A stretch of DNA of 64,000 nucleotides, from the NCBI GenBank assembly GCA_028289405.1, contig JANQPP010000050.1, positions 1 to 64,000 on the forward strand, read 5' to 3'. Shown here piece by piece: positions 43,859-52,806 of this stretch. The first letter of the stretch is position 1. Every line of letters starts with the position of its first letter. A model generated the notes under the pieces. It saw nothing but the letters and a program-made list of their open reading frames with translations. It had not been told where the DNA came from and ran no database searches. The position numbers and the translations under genes were made by a program. This DNA comes from Pirellulales bacterium. Lineage in GTDB: Bacteria; Planctomycetota; Planctomycetia; Pirellulales; JANQPP01.

Positions 43859-45493
43859 TTATCTTACGTCCCCGATCCAACTTCGCAGCACGGCAGCGGC
43901 AGCATCCGGGTCTTCTTGCACCAATTCCGAAAGTTCCGTACGGAGATCCGATTTCGTGTGGGTCCGTCGTAACGGCGCCGCATCCTCCTCCTCGACGTCT
44001 TCATCCGGGCCAACGGTGGCGAACAACGAGTCGGGAAATAGCCCTTCCTGCGAAGTGGCCGCTGGACTGGCTCGCAACAAGGAACGCATCATCAGGATGC
44101 TGATGAGCACGAGGCCCAACATGGCCAGCGTTCCCCAATTCACGTCAAGCCAACTCAAAATCTTGTCGAACGATGTCGGACCCGTGATCGGGTTTTGCAC
44201 TACCTTGGCGAATTGGGTCACGGAGATTCTGGATAACGGATCGGCCCCTCCCACCACCTTCGGAAGCAAGTTGTTCACCGCGGCTTTGATCTTCGTTGTT
44301 TCAAAATTCTCGATCGTGGCCAAATCGCCGGGCGTCGGTTCGGCATCGGCGGCAGCCTGAGTCTGGGTGCGCCACAGTTCAACGAAGTAATTGCGAGGCA
44401 CACTGACCGACACGCTGACTTCCTGAGGAGTATGGCCCGTGTATTCCGTTTCCACGGTACCACTGGCGACGACACTGTTGCGTTCCGAAGAGCTCTCCTC
44501 GGCGTTATTGCTCGGACCCTGCACATTATTGAGCGCCGCGGGAGCGTTGGGCTGCTGCGCCACGACGCCGGGGCGCCCAGCGGGTGCCGGCTCTTGGCTA
44601 TTGGTACTGCTGGATTCCTCCTTGACCTGCACGGCCACCGTATTGTCGGGGTCGTAGTTGGTCTTCAATTCCTGACGCCGCTGTTGCGTATCCAGAGTCA
44701 CGGCCGCTTTGACGATGACGCCGGGTATGTAGTTGAGAGCTTCGCGGATATCCCGTTCAAACGAGTTTTGCCAATTTCGGGTGAGGTAGAGATAGCTGCC
44801 ATTGCCGGGAAATCCAAACTCATTGCCAGGAGTGGGGTAGGTTCCTTGCTCATCGGAGATCTGGATGTTTTCAAGCTTCAGCCCGGCGAACGCGCCCTGC
44901 ATCACCGAGCGAATGCTTTGCACGAGATTTTCCGGCAACCGCTGCCCGCCGAGGGTTTTGAGGCTGACCGTGGCGGTTCTTTGCTTTTCCCGCCCGAATC
45001 CTGGCCGGTCCGCTTCATCAAACAGAACCAAGGCTTGTTCCACTCCGGGGAGCATGCCAAACCAGGATGAGAGTTCTTGAAGGATGGCCGCCTCTTTCAT
45101 CTCTTTCTGGTGCCAATTCGTGGTGAAGGCACCGGAGGAAGAGAGCGACTTCGAGATGTGATCGCCAAACCGCTTGGGCAGCGCGTCCGCTTGTACCAGG
45201 GCCGCCATGTAGGCCGATTTTTGCCCTCGGGGGACACGAATGGAGTATCCGACCGTGGTCGGTTCCGGCAGATTGTTCGCCGAAAACGCGGCCAGCATAC
45301 GGTAGTATTCGTTGGGCGTGAAGGATTGTCCGCCGAGCAATTCTTCCTCACCGCCGACGTATTTACCCTGAAATAAAAACCCCAGGCTGATGACCACCGT
45401 GGCCAGCAGGAGCGCGGAGGTGATCCGCGCGCCGACGGTCATCGACTGGAACAGATCCTGGAGTTGGGCAATCGAACGGTTAAGAAAATCCAT
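43859..45493 (-). CDS. fliF: Flagellar M-ring protein FliF
   Basis: A 544-residue MS-ring protein with two transmembrane helices: near residues 22-42 (ITSALLLATVVISLGFLFQG) and near 455-475 (LAMLGLVLISILMMRSLL). The periplasmic YscJ/FliF domains contain YMAALVQADALPKRFGD and TVSLKTLGGQRLP. The acidic C-terminal cytosolic tail ends in SELVQEDPDAAAAVLRSWIG, the FliG-binding segment. The length is slightly below average. It follows fliE. Confidence 0.95.
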   Translation of the reverse strand: MDFLNRSIAQLQDLFQSMTVGARITSALLLATVVISLGFLFQGKYVGGEEELLGGQSFTPNEYYRMLAAFSANNLPEPTTVGYSIRVPRGQKSAYMAALVQADALPKRFGDHISKSLSSSGAFTTNWHQKEMKEAAILQELSSWFGMLPGVEQALVLFDEADRPGFGREKQRTATVSLKTLGGQRLPENLVQSIRSVMQGAFAGLKLENIQISDEQGTYPTPGNEFGFPGNGSYLYLTRNWQNSFERDIREALNYIPGVIVKAAVTLDTQQRRQELKTNYDPDNTVAVQVKEESSSTNSQEPAPAGRPGVVAQQPNAPAALNNVQGPSNNAEESSSERNSVVASGTVETEYTGHTPQEVSVSVSVPRNYFVELWRTQTQAAADAEPTPGDLATIENFETTKIKAAVNNLLPKVVGGADPLSRISVTQFAKVVQNPITGPTSFDKILSWLDVNWGTLAMLGLVLISILMMRSLLRASPAATSQEGLFPDSLFATVGPDEDVEEEDAAPLRRTHTKSDLRTELSELVQEDPDAAAAVLRSWIGDVR

Positions 45494-45590
45494 GCGCGGA
45501 ACTAATCAAACAGAGAATAAATGATTCTTTGGGGTATGTGCTTCTGGCGAGTGCAACCTTCCTCGACGCTTGGTATGAGTGGCGAACGGG

Positions 45591-45908
45591 TTACACGCGA
45601 ATCTCACGAACCTCCTGATAGGCTTGCATCAGTTTGTTACGAATTTGCATCATCATGCGGAAGGCCAGATCCGCCTTTTGTACCGCGGTCAGTACCTCGG
45701 CCGGATTGGCATCTCCGCCTGTGGAAAGGCTTTCAATGGCCGAATCCGCTTCGAGCTGCATTGAATTCACTTGTTGAATGGAATCCATCAAAAACTGCTT
45801 GAAATCAGCCCCGCCGCCCGTTTCCTCCGTGGCCTGGGTGACCCCCTCGCTAATCCGTGGGGGGAGTGGTATTCCGGGAACCGAATGGGGCCCAATCGGA
45901 GTAGTCAT
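45591..45908 (-). CDS. fliE: Flagellar hook-basal body protein FliE
   Basis: A 105-residue protein linking the MS ring to the rod. FKQFLMDSIQQVNSMQLEAD and KADLAFRMMMQIRNKLMQAY, ending EVREIRV, are the conserved FliE C-terminal helices. The length is normal. It starts 22 nt after flgC. Confidence 0.95.
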   Translation of the reverse strand: MTTPIGPHSVPGIPLPPRISEGVTQATEETGGGADFKQFLMDSIQQVNSMQLEADSAIESLSTGGDANPAEVLTAVQKADLAFRMMMQIRNKLMQAYQEVREIRV

Positions 45909-45930
45909 GGCCGTACCACCTCACCGTACG

Positions 45931-46341
45931 TCATGCGAGAATCCGCAGCGTTTGCTGGCCTAAGTTGTTCGTGACTTCAATCACGCCGATATTCGCTTCG
46001 TAAGCCCGCGTCGCTTCCAATGCATCGACGAACTCCGTGGTCAGGTCGATGTTGGGATAGGCCACATAACCCTGGGGATTCGCGTCCGGATGGCCGGGCT
46101 GAAACTTCATGCGCGGGGGCGAAGTGTCGAATTCCACGCTCCGCACCTTGACCCCCTTGCCGCCTCCGGAAGTCGTAAGATCATGGTCAGTCTGAAACAC
46201 GACGAACCGTGGCTGATAAGCCTCCGGCTCACCGCGCTCATTTCGCGTGGTCGACATGTTTGCCAGATTGCTCGAAATCGCGTTCAGGCGGATGCGTTGC
46301 GCGACCAGCGCGCTTGTGCTGACATCCAGAGCGGAAAACAT
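45931..46341 (-). CDS. flgC: Flagellar basal-body rod protein FlgC
   Basis: A 136-residue proximal rod protein. MFSALDVSTSALVAQRIRLN followed by ISSNLANMSTTRNERG is the rod N-terminus. HPDANPQGYVAYPNIDLTTE and VDALEATRAYEANIGVIEV form the conserved C-terminal part. The length is normal. It sits between flgB and fliE. Confidence 0.96.
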   Translation of the reverse strand: MFSALDVSTSALVAQRIRLNAISSNLANMSTTRNERGEPEAYQPRFVVFQTDHDLTTSGGGKGVKVRSVEFDTSPPRMKFQPGHPDANPQGYVAYPNIDLTTEFVDALEATRAYEANIGVIEVTNNLGQQTLRILA

Positions 46342-46428
46342 GTTTCACCTCCTCCCCGGATCGGAACCGTGATTGCTTACGCCAAGTTTTGTGGATTTCA
46401 TCAACGCACCTCGTGGTGAACCGGCAGC

Positions 46429-46857
46429 CTACGCCTGTTCAGAAATGGCGGCTTCCAGCAGGCGAAACTGGTGTCGCAGGAGGTCGATGGCCGTATTGTG
46501 ATCCCCCTGGTTCTTGGAAATCTCGGCGACCTGTTGTTCGATGCTGTCGTTGCTTTGGTCGTGGAACAGAATGCCCTTGAGCGAATCGCGAACCTTGTGA
46601 ATGGCCGATTCCTCGCGCCAGTCACTTGCCAAAGGAGAGACGGGGGTATTCGGCTCCTCCTGGCGGGCTTCGATCGCCTCTTTGAGCTTCTCATGAAAAG
46701 CTTCGGGCGAGAGGTCGCGAACCTTATACCCCGGCGTGTCCATGTTCGCGACGTTCCCGGCCAAGACCTCATGACGGGCCTTGGTGAAGTACACGACCTG
46801 CTCCAGAACTGGAATGGAGGTCGTTTCAAACATGCCGGAAATATAGCTGCCTGACAT
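46429..46857 (-). CDS. flgB: Flagellar basal-body rod protein FlgB
   Basis: A 142-residue rod protein; VLAGNVANMDTPGYKVRDLS is the family signature. The C-terminal helix (IDLLRHQFRLLEAAISEQA) is also typical. The frame can start at a GTG six codons upstream. I prefer the ATG at 46857, which has AAGGGA 9 nt upstream. First gene of the structural flagellar operon, about 65 nt downstream of a sigma-54 promoter. Confidence 0.93.
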   Translation of the reverse strand: MSGSYISGMFETTSIPVLEQVVYFTKARHEVLAGNVANMDTPGYKVRDLSPEAFHEKLKEAIEARQEEPNTPVSPLASDWREESAIHKVRDSLKGILFHDQSNDSIEQQVAEISKNQGDHNTAIDLLRHQFRLLEAAISEQA

Positions 46858-47178
46858 GACCGTGCTTCCCTTCACTTTTCGCGACTGCGGGCATCCTGCC
46901 CATGCGTCAGGTATTTCGTACTTCTACACTTAGCAATTTCGAGGCCACGCGTGACGAGTGGCAGCGTCAAGGCTTGCGCGAAGCGCAAAGGCACCCATGT
47001 AGGCGGTGAAAAGCTAGATTTTTCACGAAAGTTTCGTCCGCTCCCATGTTGAATTTGCCGTGACGAATTCCTCGTGCTTTGCAGGTTCGCGCAGTTTCCG
47101 CCGAAACACCGGCGAAAATTGCCGGTCCAAAATTGATGACTTGTCCACGACTCACTTCCCTAGAGATCATCCATCTTT
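46858..47178. other. 321-nt gap between regulatory and structural flagellar genes
   Basis: The region contains the sigma-54 promoter at 46932-46947. The remaining 230 nt upstream of it are a natural place for enhancer sites of the FlgR-like activator, but I found no clearly repeated binding motif. There is no gene. Confidence 0.6.
46932..46947 (-). promoter_or_regulatory. Sigma-54 (RpoN) promoter of the flgB operon
   Basis: Read on the minus strand the sequence is TGGCCTCGAAATTGCT. It has the -24 GG in TGGC and the -12 GC in TTGCT at exactly the canonical spacing (consensus TGGCACG-N4-TTGCW). The start point would be near 46921, about 64 nt before the flgB ATG. A sigma-54 activator and its kinase are encoded immediately upstream, which supports the call. 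Confidence 0.72.
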
Positions 47179-48588
47179 TTAGGCTGCCTTGGCAACGCTT
47201 TTTCCCCTTGGCGGATGGCCGTACAGCCGCAGTTTTCCGGAGAGCGTCCGAATGCCGATTCCCAACGCTTTCGCGGTTTTGGCCCGGTGGCCGTCGAACG
47301 ACTCCAGAGTCGCCTCGATCAATTTGCGTTCCATTTCTTGTAGGCTGATGCCCACCGGCAAAGAGGCATCTCGCCCCACGGCGGGAACTTCCTCCCCGAT
47401 TAGCCAGGGCCCCAAGTCCTCGGCAGTCACCGGTCCTCCACCGTTTAGCACCGTGGCCCGCGTGATGACATTCTGCAACTCGCGGACGTTACCTGGCCAC
47501 GCATAATGGATCAAGAGATCTCGGGCGCCTGCGTCCAGCGTGCAAGGTTCGCCGTGAACCCGGGCCGCCGCCTGTTCCCGAAAATAATCGACCAACTCGG
47601 GTATATCCTCGCGCCGCTCACGTAGTGGAGGGACCACGAGGTGCAACACCGCCAGGCGATAGTAGAGATCCTCGCGAAATTCTCCTTGCTGCACGACCTC
47701 CCGCAGGTCTCGGTTCGTGGTGGCCAGCACGCGGACGTCGACTTGCCGCGTCAGGCTGGAACCGACCCGTTCAAAGCACTTCTCTTGTAGCACGCGGAGC
47801 AGCTTCGCTTGCAAGCCGACATCGATCTCGGTGATTTCGTCCAGCAGGATCGTGCCTCCATCGGCCAATTCGAAACGGCCCGTGCGTGGGCTTTCGGCAC
47901 CCGTGAAGGCGCCGCGCTCATGACCGAAGAGTTCACTTTCCAGCAACTGCGCGGAGAGGATCGGACAATTCAGGCTGACCAAGGGATGGTCCGCGCGGGA
48001 GCTTGCCGCATGCAGTGCCCTGGCGGCCAATTCCTTTCCCGTGCCACTTTCGCCCGTGATCAACACGGTTTCCGCCGTCGGAGCAAATTGTGCCAGCCGC
48101 GCGCGGAATTCCCGCATGGCCGTGCCGCTGCCAATCATGACAGGACCGCCGGCGGCATTGGGCAGTCGTGGGTTTTGGTCGATCAACCTGCCTTGCCGGA
48201 TGGCACGGGCTACAAGATGCTCCAGGTGATCCGCTTCGAAAGGTTTTTCGATGTAATCAAAGGCTCCGTGCCGCATGGCCTCCACGGCGGACGAAACCGT
48301 GCCGTAGGCCGTGATCATGATGACCTGCGCCCCATGCGGGCAGTTTTGCATGTGCCGCAAAAGATCGAGCCCGGTCATGCCAGGCATGTTGAGGTCGGTG
48401 AGCACGACGTCGTAGGTGGCTTTTTCCAACGCCTGCAAGGCTTCCGCGGCGCTGGCTACGCTTTCCACTTCATGTCCTGCTTCGGCAAGCGTGCAGACGA
48501 CCGATTCGCGGGCCGAGGCATGGTCGTCCACGACGAGCACGCGCGCGGCCTGAGTGCATTCTCTGTCCGAACGATGTACCGATTTCAT
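47179..48588 (-). CDS. Sigma-54-dependent response regulator (FlgR/AtoC-like)
   Basis: A 469-residue NtrC-family activator. The receiver domain has the phospho-accepting Asp65 (VVLTDLNMPG). The AAA+ domain has Walker A GESGTGKE (179-186), the sigma-54-contacting GAFTGA (226-231) and Walker B GGTILLDEI (244-252). The C-terminus is a Fis-type helix-turn-helix (HRAKTAKALGIGIRTLSGKL). The start at 48588 was chosen for GGAGG 8 nt upstream; it overlaps the kinase stop as ATGA. Location between kinase and flgB, with a sigma-54 promoter ahead of flgB, makes it the probable flagellar master activator. Confidence 0.93.
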   Translation of the reverse strand: MKSVHRSDRECTQAARVLVVDDHASARESVVCTLAEAGHEVESVASAAEALQALEKATYDVVLTDLNMPGMTGLDLLRHMQNCPHGAQVIMITAYGTVSSAVEAMRHGAFDYIEKPFEADHLEHLVARAIRQGRLIDQNPRLPNAAGGPVMIGSGTAMREFRARLAQFAPTAETVLITGESGTGKELAARALHAASSRADHPLVSLNCPILSAQLLESELFGHERGAFTGAESPRTGRFELADGGTILLDEITEIDVGLQAKLLRVLQEKCFERVGSSLTRQVDVRVLATTNRDLREVVQQGEFREDLYYRLAVLHLVVPPLRERREDIPELVDYFREQAAARVHGEPCTLDAGARDLLIHYAWPGNVRELQNVITRATVLNGGGPVTAEDLGPWLIGEEVPAVGRDASLPVGISLQEMERKLIEATLESFDGHRAKTAKALGIGIRTLSGKLRLYGHPPRGKSVAKAA

Positions 48589-49436
48589 GCGGCCGCCTCC
48601 CGACGCGGATAGGGAAGGACCAAGGTAAAGGCCGCGCCCCCTTCGGGACAATTCGAGGCGGCCACCGAACCGCCATGCACCTCGACGATGCGAGAGACGA
48701 TCGCCAGCCCCAGCCCGGTTCCGCCGCTTTTGGTCGTGAAGAAAGGTTCGAAGACTTGCTGTTTCGTAGCGGGCGACAACCCGGGACCGGTATCGGCGAC
48801 CTCCAACTCGAGGCCGTGCGGTCCAGCGTGGGCCGTGATTACAAGCTCCCCGCCCTCGGGCATCGCATCGAGCGCATTCAGCACGAGATTCACGATGGCT
48901 CGACGCAGCATGTTTTCATCCGCGGTAACTACCATCGCCGGTGGCACATCGATCGCGACTCGAATGTTTTGAGCTTCCATTTGCGGTTGTAACGCTTCGT
49001 GGACCTCTCGCACGAGACGCAGGACCGGCACGGCCCCGTAAGCGGGGTCACGATCGGACGTAAAGCTGAGCAAATCGTTCACGGTGGCCTCCAGGGAAGT
49101 GAATCCCAAGGTCATTTTGTCGAGGATATTCAGGCTGCTCATGTCGTCCGCCAGGCGGCGGCGGAGCAAGCCCAGATAGAGTTTGACGGGGACGAGGTTG
49201 TTGCGGACTTCGTGCGCGATATGCGATGCCATTTGCCCCAAATCAGCGAGCCGGCTTTTCTTGGCGAGTTCCTGATTCTTGGCCTCGATTTCCTGAGTCA
49301 GCCGCCGCACCTCCGTCCGAAGTGACTCGTGCGTTTGCTCCAGCCGCAAAGTCGCGCCATGCCAAGCCGCGAGTACTTCCCGCAACTCGGCTTCGCGTAG
49401 AGATGTTTCGCACGCACCGTCCGTGGTGGTTCGCAT
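48585..49436 (-). CDS. Cytosolic sensor histidine kinase (FlgS-like)
   Basis: A 283-residue kinase without transmembrane helices. A coiled-coil N-terminus (about 30-62) is followed by the H-box with His75 (SHIAHEVRNNLVPVK). The HATPase domain has the N-box NLVLNALDAMPEGG, G1 VADTGPGLS, F-box FEPFFTTK and G2 GGTGLGLAI. The H-box reads HEVRNNL where HEIRNPL is usual. The first ATG at 49436 has AAGGAA about 9 nt upstream; a TTG two codons earlier is rejected. As in epsilonproteobacterial FlgS, a soluble kinase beside the sigma-54 activator probably senses flagellar assembly. Confidence 0.9.
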   Translation of the reverse strand: MRTTTDGACETSLREAELREVLAAWHGATLRLEQTHESLRTEVRRLTQEIEAKNQELAKKSRLADLGQMASHIAHEVRNNLVPVKLYLGLLRRRLADDMSSLNILDKMTLGFTSLEATVNDLLSFTSDRDPAYGAVPVLRLVREVHEALQPQMEAQNIRVAIDVPPAMVVTADENMLRRAIVNLVLNALDAMPEGGELVITAHAGPHGLELEVADTGPGLSPATKQQVFEPFFTTKSGGTGLGLAIVSRIVEVHGGSVAASNCPEGGAAFTLVLPYPRREAAA

Positions 49437-49456
49437 GGCCAATGTTCCTTCCTGGG

Positions 49457-49906
49457 CTAGCTCGTCAGATCCAATCCGCGGTGCCCACCCGTGGTGGCGC
49501 TTTGGTAGGCGCCCCGGGTTTCCGAGGCGGTTCGCACTTCTTTAAGTTGGGATGCCATCTTGCTCTTGCGAGCTTGCATATCCTGCTCACCGCGTTCTTC
49601 CTCATGTACGATCTCCTGGAACAGTCCCTGACAGAGTGCTTCCATATGGGCACAACGTTGCCGCTGTTCTTCCGATTCCCAAACGCGGGCGCGCGGATCT
49701 TCATCGTGATATGTTGCCAGACGGGCTTCGACGTCGCGCAACCGGTCGAGCAGCTCCTGCTTGAGCGAAAGCAGCTTGAGCAATTGAGTCATCTCTCCCC
49801 TGCCGATGAAAGCAGCCTGGCGCCGCGCCAACAGTCGGATTTCCGACAGGCATTTCAGTTTCCGAGCGATCAGGTCGGCGAGTTGCCGCGTCCGTTCGTA
49901 GCTCAT
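49457..49906 (-). CDS. FlgN-like flagellar export chaperone
   Basis: A 149-residue helical protein. The pattern LLARRQAAFIGRGEMTQLLK then LLSLKQELLDRLRDVEARL resembles FlgN/FliT-type chaperones, in which an early E/L-rich helical pair is followed by a coiled coil. The second half is strongly charged and ends with a Gly/Thr-rich tail. FlgN binds hook-associated proteins FlgK and FlgL, which are not encoded in this window. The call rests on pattern and context, immediately before the flagellar kinase gene. Confidence 0.6.
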   Translation of the reverse strand: MSYERTRQLADLIARKLKCLSEIRLLARRQAAFIGRGEMTQLLKLLSLKQELLDRLRDVEARLATYHDEDPRARVWESEEQRQRCAHMEALCQGLFQEIVHEEERGEQDMQARKSKMASQLKEVRTASETRGAYQSATTGGHRGLDLTS

Positions 49907-49958
49907 GATGCTTCGCTTTGGCCTCCCTGCCAGCGAATGTTCGGCCGCGTGAACTTTC

Positions 49959-52505
49959 TTACGAGGCGCTGAATTGGCGAGCTAGCCAGTCAAGCTGCTG
50001 CTCCCACTCCTCTCGGTTATGAATGGTCGTTTCCCGAAATGGTGTCTCCGGAGGGAAACGGTCCAACACGGTCCGGGCATGCAGCAGCGTGCTCAATGCA
50101 CGATCCGTTTCCCCCAGATTTCGATAGCAGGTCGCCAATTGGACAAACGCGTCCATGACTTCTGGTGTGTCTTGAAATCGGGTTGTCGTGGCATCGAAGG
50201 AGCCTGCCGCCTGTTCATAGCGGCCCAATTCAAACAGCACGGCTGCGTGCGAGAAATAGGCATTCCGCAGGAGAAATTCTTCCTGCTCCGTCAGAGGACC
50301 GTTTTGTAACGCGGCATTCAATGCATCTTTCACGTCTTCATAGTGGCCTAGTGCTTGGTCAAGGTCTGCCGCGGCCTTTTCCATGAGAGCCAGCCGTGTG
50401 GCGTCCACGAGGGTCGTGTCCAGCTTCTTCTTGGGAAGCAGAGCCATCTGCCGATGTGCCTCGGCGGAAAGAAAGCTGGCTTCCACCGTGCCGCCGGGCA
50501 CACCGCCACGTCGCAGGACTTCGTGAAATTTCGCCACCGCTTCTTCAAATCGCGGATGTGCTTTTTCCAGCAAGGCGATCATTTCAGTTCGCTGAGCGAT
50601 GGGGTCAAGCTGCATGCTTTCCGCCACAAGTACGACCCCTTGCTGATAAAGTGTCTTTCCCAAATCGAAGAGCGAAGACCGCCAAATGGGGCTGATCGGC
50701 TCCAGGCGGTCATCCACGAGGTTGGCCCGCAACATGGCCTCCGCCTTTTGGTGGTCGCCAGCTTCCCGGTGCAGCCGGCTGGCGAGCAGTCGAGCCTCGT
50801 AAATCGCTGGATCACGGGCATGCAAGTCGACTGCCGCGTCCGCCTCGCGAATGGCCTCCTCTAATTCTCCCAAGGCCGCGAGTGACTCCGCGAGCCGCAG
50901 ATGCGCCAACTGCCGGAGCTGCCCACGCGTCTCATATTCCAAATAGGTACGAAACGCTTCGGCCGATTTTTCGAAACTCTCGCCTGCCAGGTAATGGACT
51001 CCGCTCAGCCACACATCCTCTGGATAAGACTGCGTGACGTAACGCTCACGAGAAAGTTCGTGGTAATATTTTCCCGCCAGTCGCCACCGCTCCTCCGCTT
51101 CCTTTGGGGGCGGTTCATCGACGAAGCGGTCCGTGGGCGCGGTACCAGCCAGCTTGGCCCCCCATCCCGCGTAGGCATTGGCCAAATTTTCGAGCTGGAT
51201 CACCTTGGGGAAAAAAGGGAAAAAAGCCTCCGCGAGCTGGGCAGCCAAGGCGTAATCCTGTTTTTGCAGCAGGCCTCGATAGGATCTCATCACCCGCGTA
51301 CCAAACTCGGCCGCGGAGACCCATTCGTTGCTGTAATGGGAGGGGTCGGTGACGGAAGAAAGGGCCGCTCGATAGAGTTCCACGGCCTGATCGTGAGCCC
51401 CCCTTCGCTCCGCCAGCGCGGCGGCGAAAACGCGCGCCGCGAAACCCTCGGAAGTTTGGGGGAATGTCTTTTGCAGGCGATCGTATTGGAAGAGCGCCGC
51501 TTCTTCTTCTCGCAGTTCGCTGAGTGCCTGTGCGATCAATAATTGGGCTGTACGAATCAAAGAATCCGGGGGATCGGGACCGGCTTGCACTTCGCGTAGA
51601 CTTTCAATCGCCTGGCGTAGCTTTTGCGTCACATCGGAATCTTCCGTTGACGTCTCACGGCGAGAGTTCCGAGCTTCTTCTAATAGCAGGTGACCACTGA
51701 GAAGCTGCAAACGCGGCGGATCCAGACCAGCTTCGGTGAGCTGTGCAAAGGTCTCTTGTGCTTCGCGAATTCGCGACATGCCCAACAACACTCGGACACG
51801 GCGGACCAACCCTTCGGAACGCTCTTCTGGTGACAAACTTTCGTCCGCCAAATAGCGGTCTAAGAATTCCAACGCTTGCGGTAAGTTAGGATTGGGGCTG
51901 TATTGATTCGCGCCCGAGAGATAAAGATAGATTTCCGTTCGCTTTCCGCGATGAATTTTGAGAGCTTGCAACAAGACTTCTCGGCTTTCCGGAAAGTGCC
52001 CAGCCCAATACAGGCTACGGCCCAGCAGCCACAAGCCCTCTGCTTCTCGACCAGCTGGAAAACCGTGTTGCCGCGCCGCTTCCAGATACAACGCGGCCCG
52101 ACGGCAATAGGTTTCTCGGTCACCCTCCCATACGCTCGCCGCTTCGTACGCGATCGTCGCGCCCATCACGAAATCGGGCGTACTCCATTCTTGTGGCGGC
52201 CGGAGACCTTGCGTTTTCAAGACCAGTGCCATGGCTCTGGCTCGTTCCCACTCTCCCGCGTCGAGGGTAGCCAAGGCCAGCTCGGAAGTGATGTAGCTTT
52301 GGTTTGGAGGCCGTGTATTCCACCACCAAATCCCCGTCACCGACACCGGAGCCAAGATCGCACAAGTGATCAAGATGGCCGACTGCTTGGGATGCTCCGC
52401 CGCCCAAGCACGCCCTTGCCGCGTCATGGTCCTCAACGAGGATGCCGCGCGCCGCAGACGCTGGCTGAGTGAATTTCCTTGTACTGGAGCGGCGGACCAG
52501 GACAT
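49959..52505 (-). CDS. Large membrane-anchored TPR protein
   Basis: An 848-residue protein. One transmembrane helix near the N-terminus (AILITCAILAPVSVTGIWWW) is followed by a long array of TPR-like helical repeats to the C-terminus. Examples are SLYWAGHFPESREVLLQALK, LAHLRLAESLAALGELEEAI, and AAVLFELGRYEQAAGSFDAT with QLATCYRNLGETDRALSTLL. The repeats are probably periplasmic. The frame is open to 52547 via TTG; the ATG at 52505 is preferred. It lies 52 nt upstream of the FlgN-like gene on the same strand and so heads the flagellar regulatory operon. Its partners and its role in motility are unknown. Confidence 0.85.
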   Translation of the reverse strand: MSWSAAPVQGNSLSQRLRRAASSLRTMTRQGRAWAAEHPKQSAILITCAILAPVSVTGIWWWNTRPPNQSYITSELALATLDAGEWERARAMALVLKTQGLRPPQEWSTPDFVMGATIAYEAASVWEGDRETYCRRAALYLEAARQHGFPAGREAEGLWLLGRSLYWAGHFPESREVLLQALKIHRGKRTEIYLYLSGANQYSPNPNLPQALEFLDRYLADESLSPEERSEGLVRRVRVLLGMSRIREAQETFAQLTEAGLDPPRLQLLSGHLLLEEARNSRRETSTEDSDVTQKLRQAIESLREVQAGPDPPDSLIRTAQLLIAQALSELREEEAALFQYDRLQKTFPQTSEGFAARVFAAALAERRGAHDQAVELYRAALSSVTDPSHYSNEWVSAAEFGTRVMRSYRGLLQKQDYALAAQLAEAFFPFFPKVIQLENLANAYAGWGAKLAGTAPTDRFVDEPPPKEAEERWRLAGKYYHELSRERYVTQSYPEDVWLSGVHYLAGESFEKSAEAFRTYLEYETRGQLRQLAHLRLAESLAALGELEEAIREADAAVDLHARDPAIYEARLLASRLHREAGDHQKAEAMLRANLVDDRLEPISPIWRSSLFDLGKTLYQQGVVLVAESMQLDPIAQRTEMIALLEKAHPRFEEAVAKFHEVLRRGGVPGGTVEASFLSAEAHRQMALLPKKKLDTTLVDATRLALMEKAAADLDQALGHYEDVKDALNAALQNGPLTEQEEFLLRNAYFSHAAVLFELGRYEQAAGSFDATTTRFQDTPEVMDAFVQLATCYRNLGETDRALSTLLHARTVLDRFPPETPFRETTIHNREEWEQQLDWLARQFSAS

Positions 52506-52723
52506 GAGCGAAAAGCATCCCTCCCAAACCCAACGATTCCCAAACAATCACACGTGAACGGCCCGAGACTTGTCACCGCTGGCCAAGTCGCCAGATTGAT
52601 TCAAGTCAGCCCGCTATGCTTCCGAAAACAAATCCCTAAAGCCCCAACAACCTCCTATCGATCAACCTTCGCGCCTTTCAATGAAACCGGTCTCGCGGCA
52701 CCTGCGTTGGCCTTTGTTCGATG

Positions 52724-52744
52724 AGCCCCGCCATCATCGGGGTT
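52724..52744. repeat. Short inverted repeat
   Basis: CCCCG (52726-52730) and CGGGG (52738-52742) pair across a 7-nt loop. Two flanking pairs (A-T and G-T) extend the stem. It may form part of a terminator region for mgtE on the minus strand, but no T-run follows. Confidence 0.4.
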
Positions 52745-52756
52745 CGGTCGCCTAGC

Positions 52757-52806
52757 GGATAGTCTCCCACAGGCAAACCCTCAGCCTGGACCGGCCACGA
52801 CTATCC
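52757..52806. repeat. Nested inverted repeat, possible structured RNA
   Basis: An outer perfect 8-bp stem, GGATAGTC (52757-52764) with GACTATCC (52799-52806), encloses an inner 5-bp stem, CAGGC (52770-52774) with GCCTG (52784-52788), that has a 9-nt loop. The asymmetric internal loops are 5 and 10 nt. This is more structure than a plain terminator needs. It could be a leader element of the TPR gene or a protein-binding site. Confidence 0.4.
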
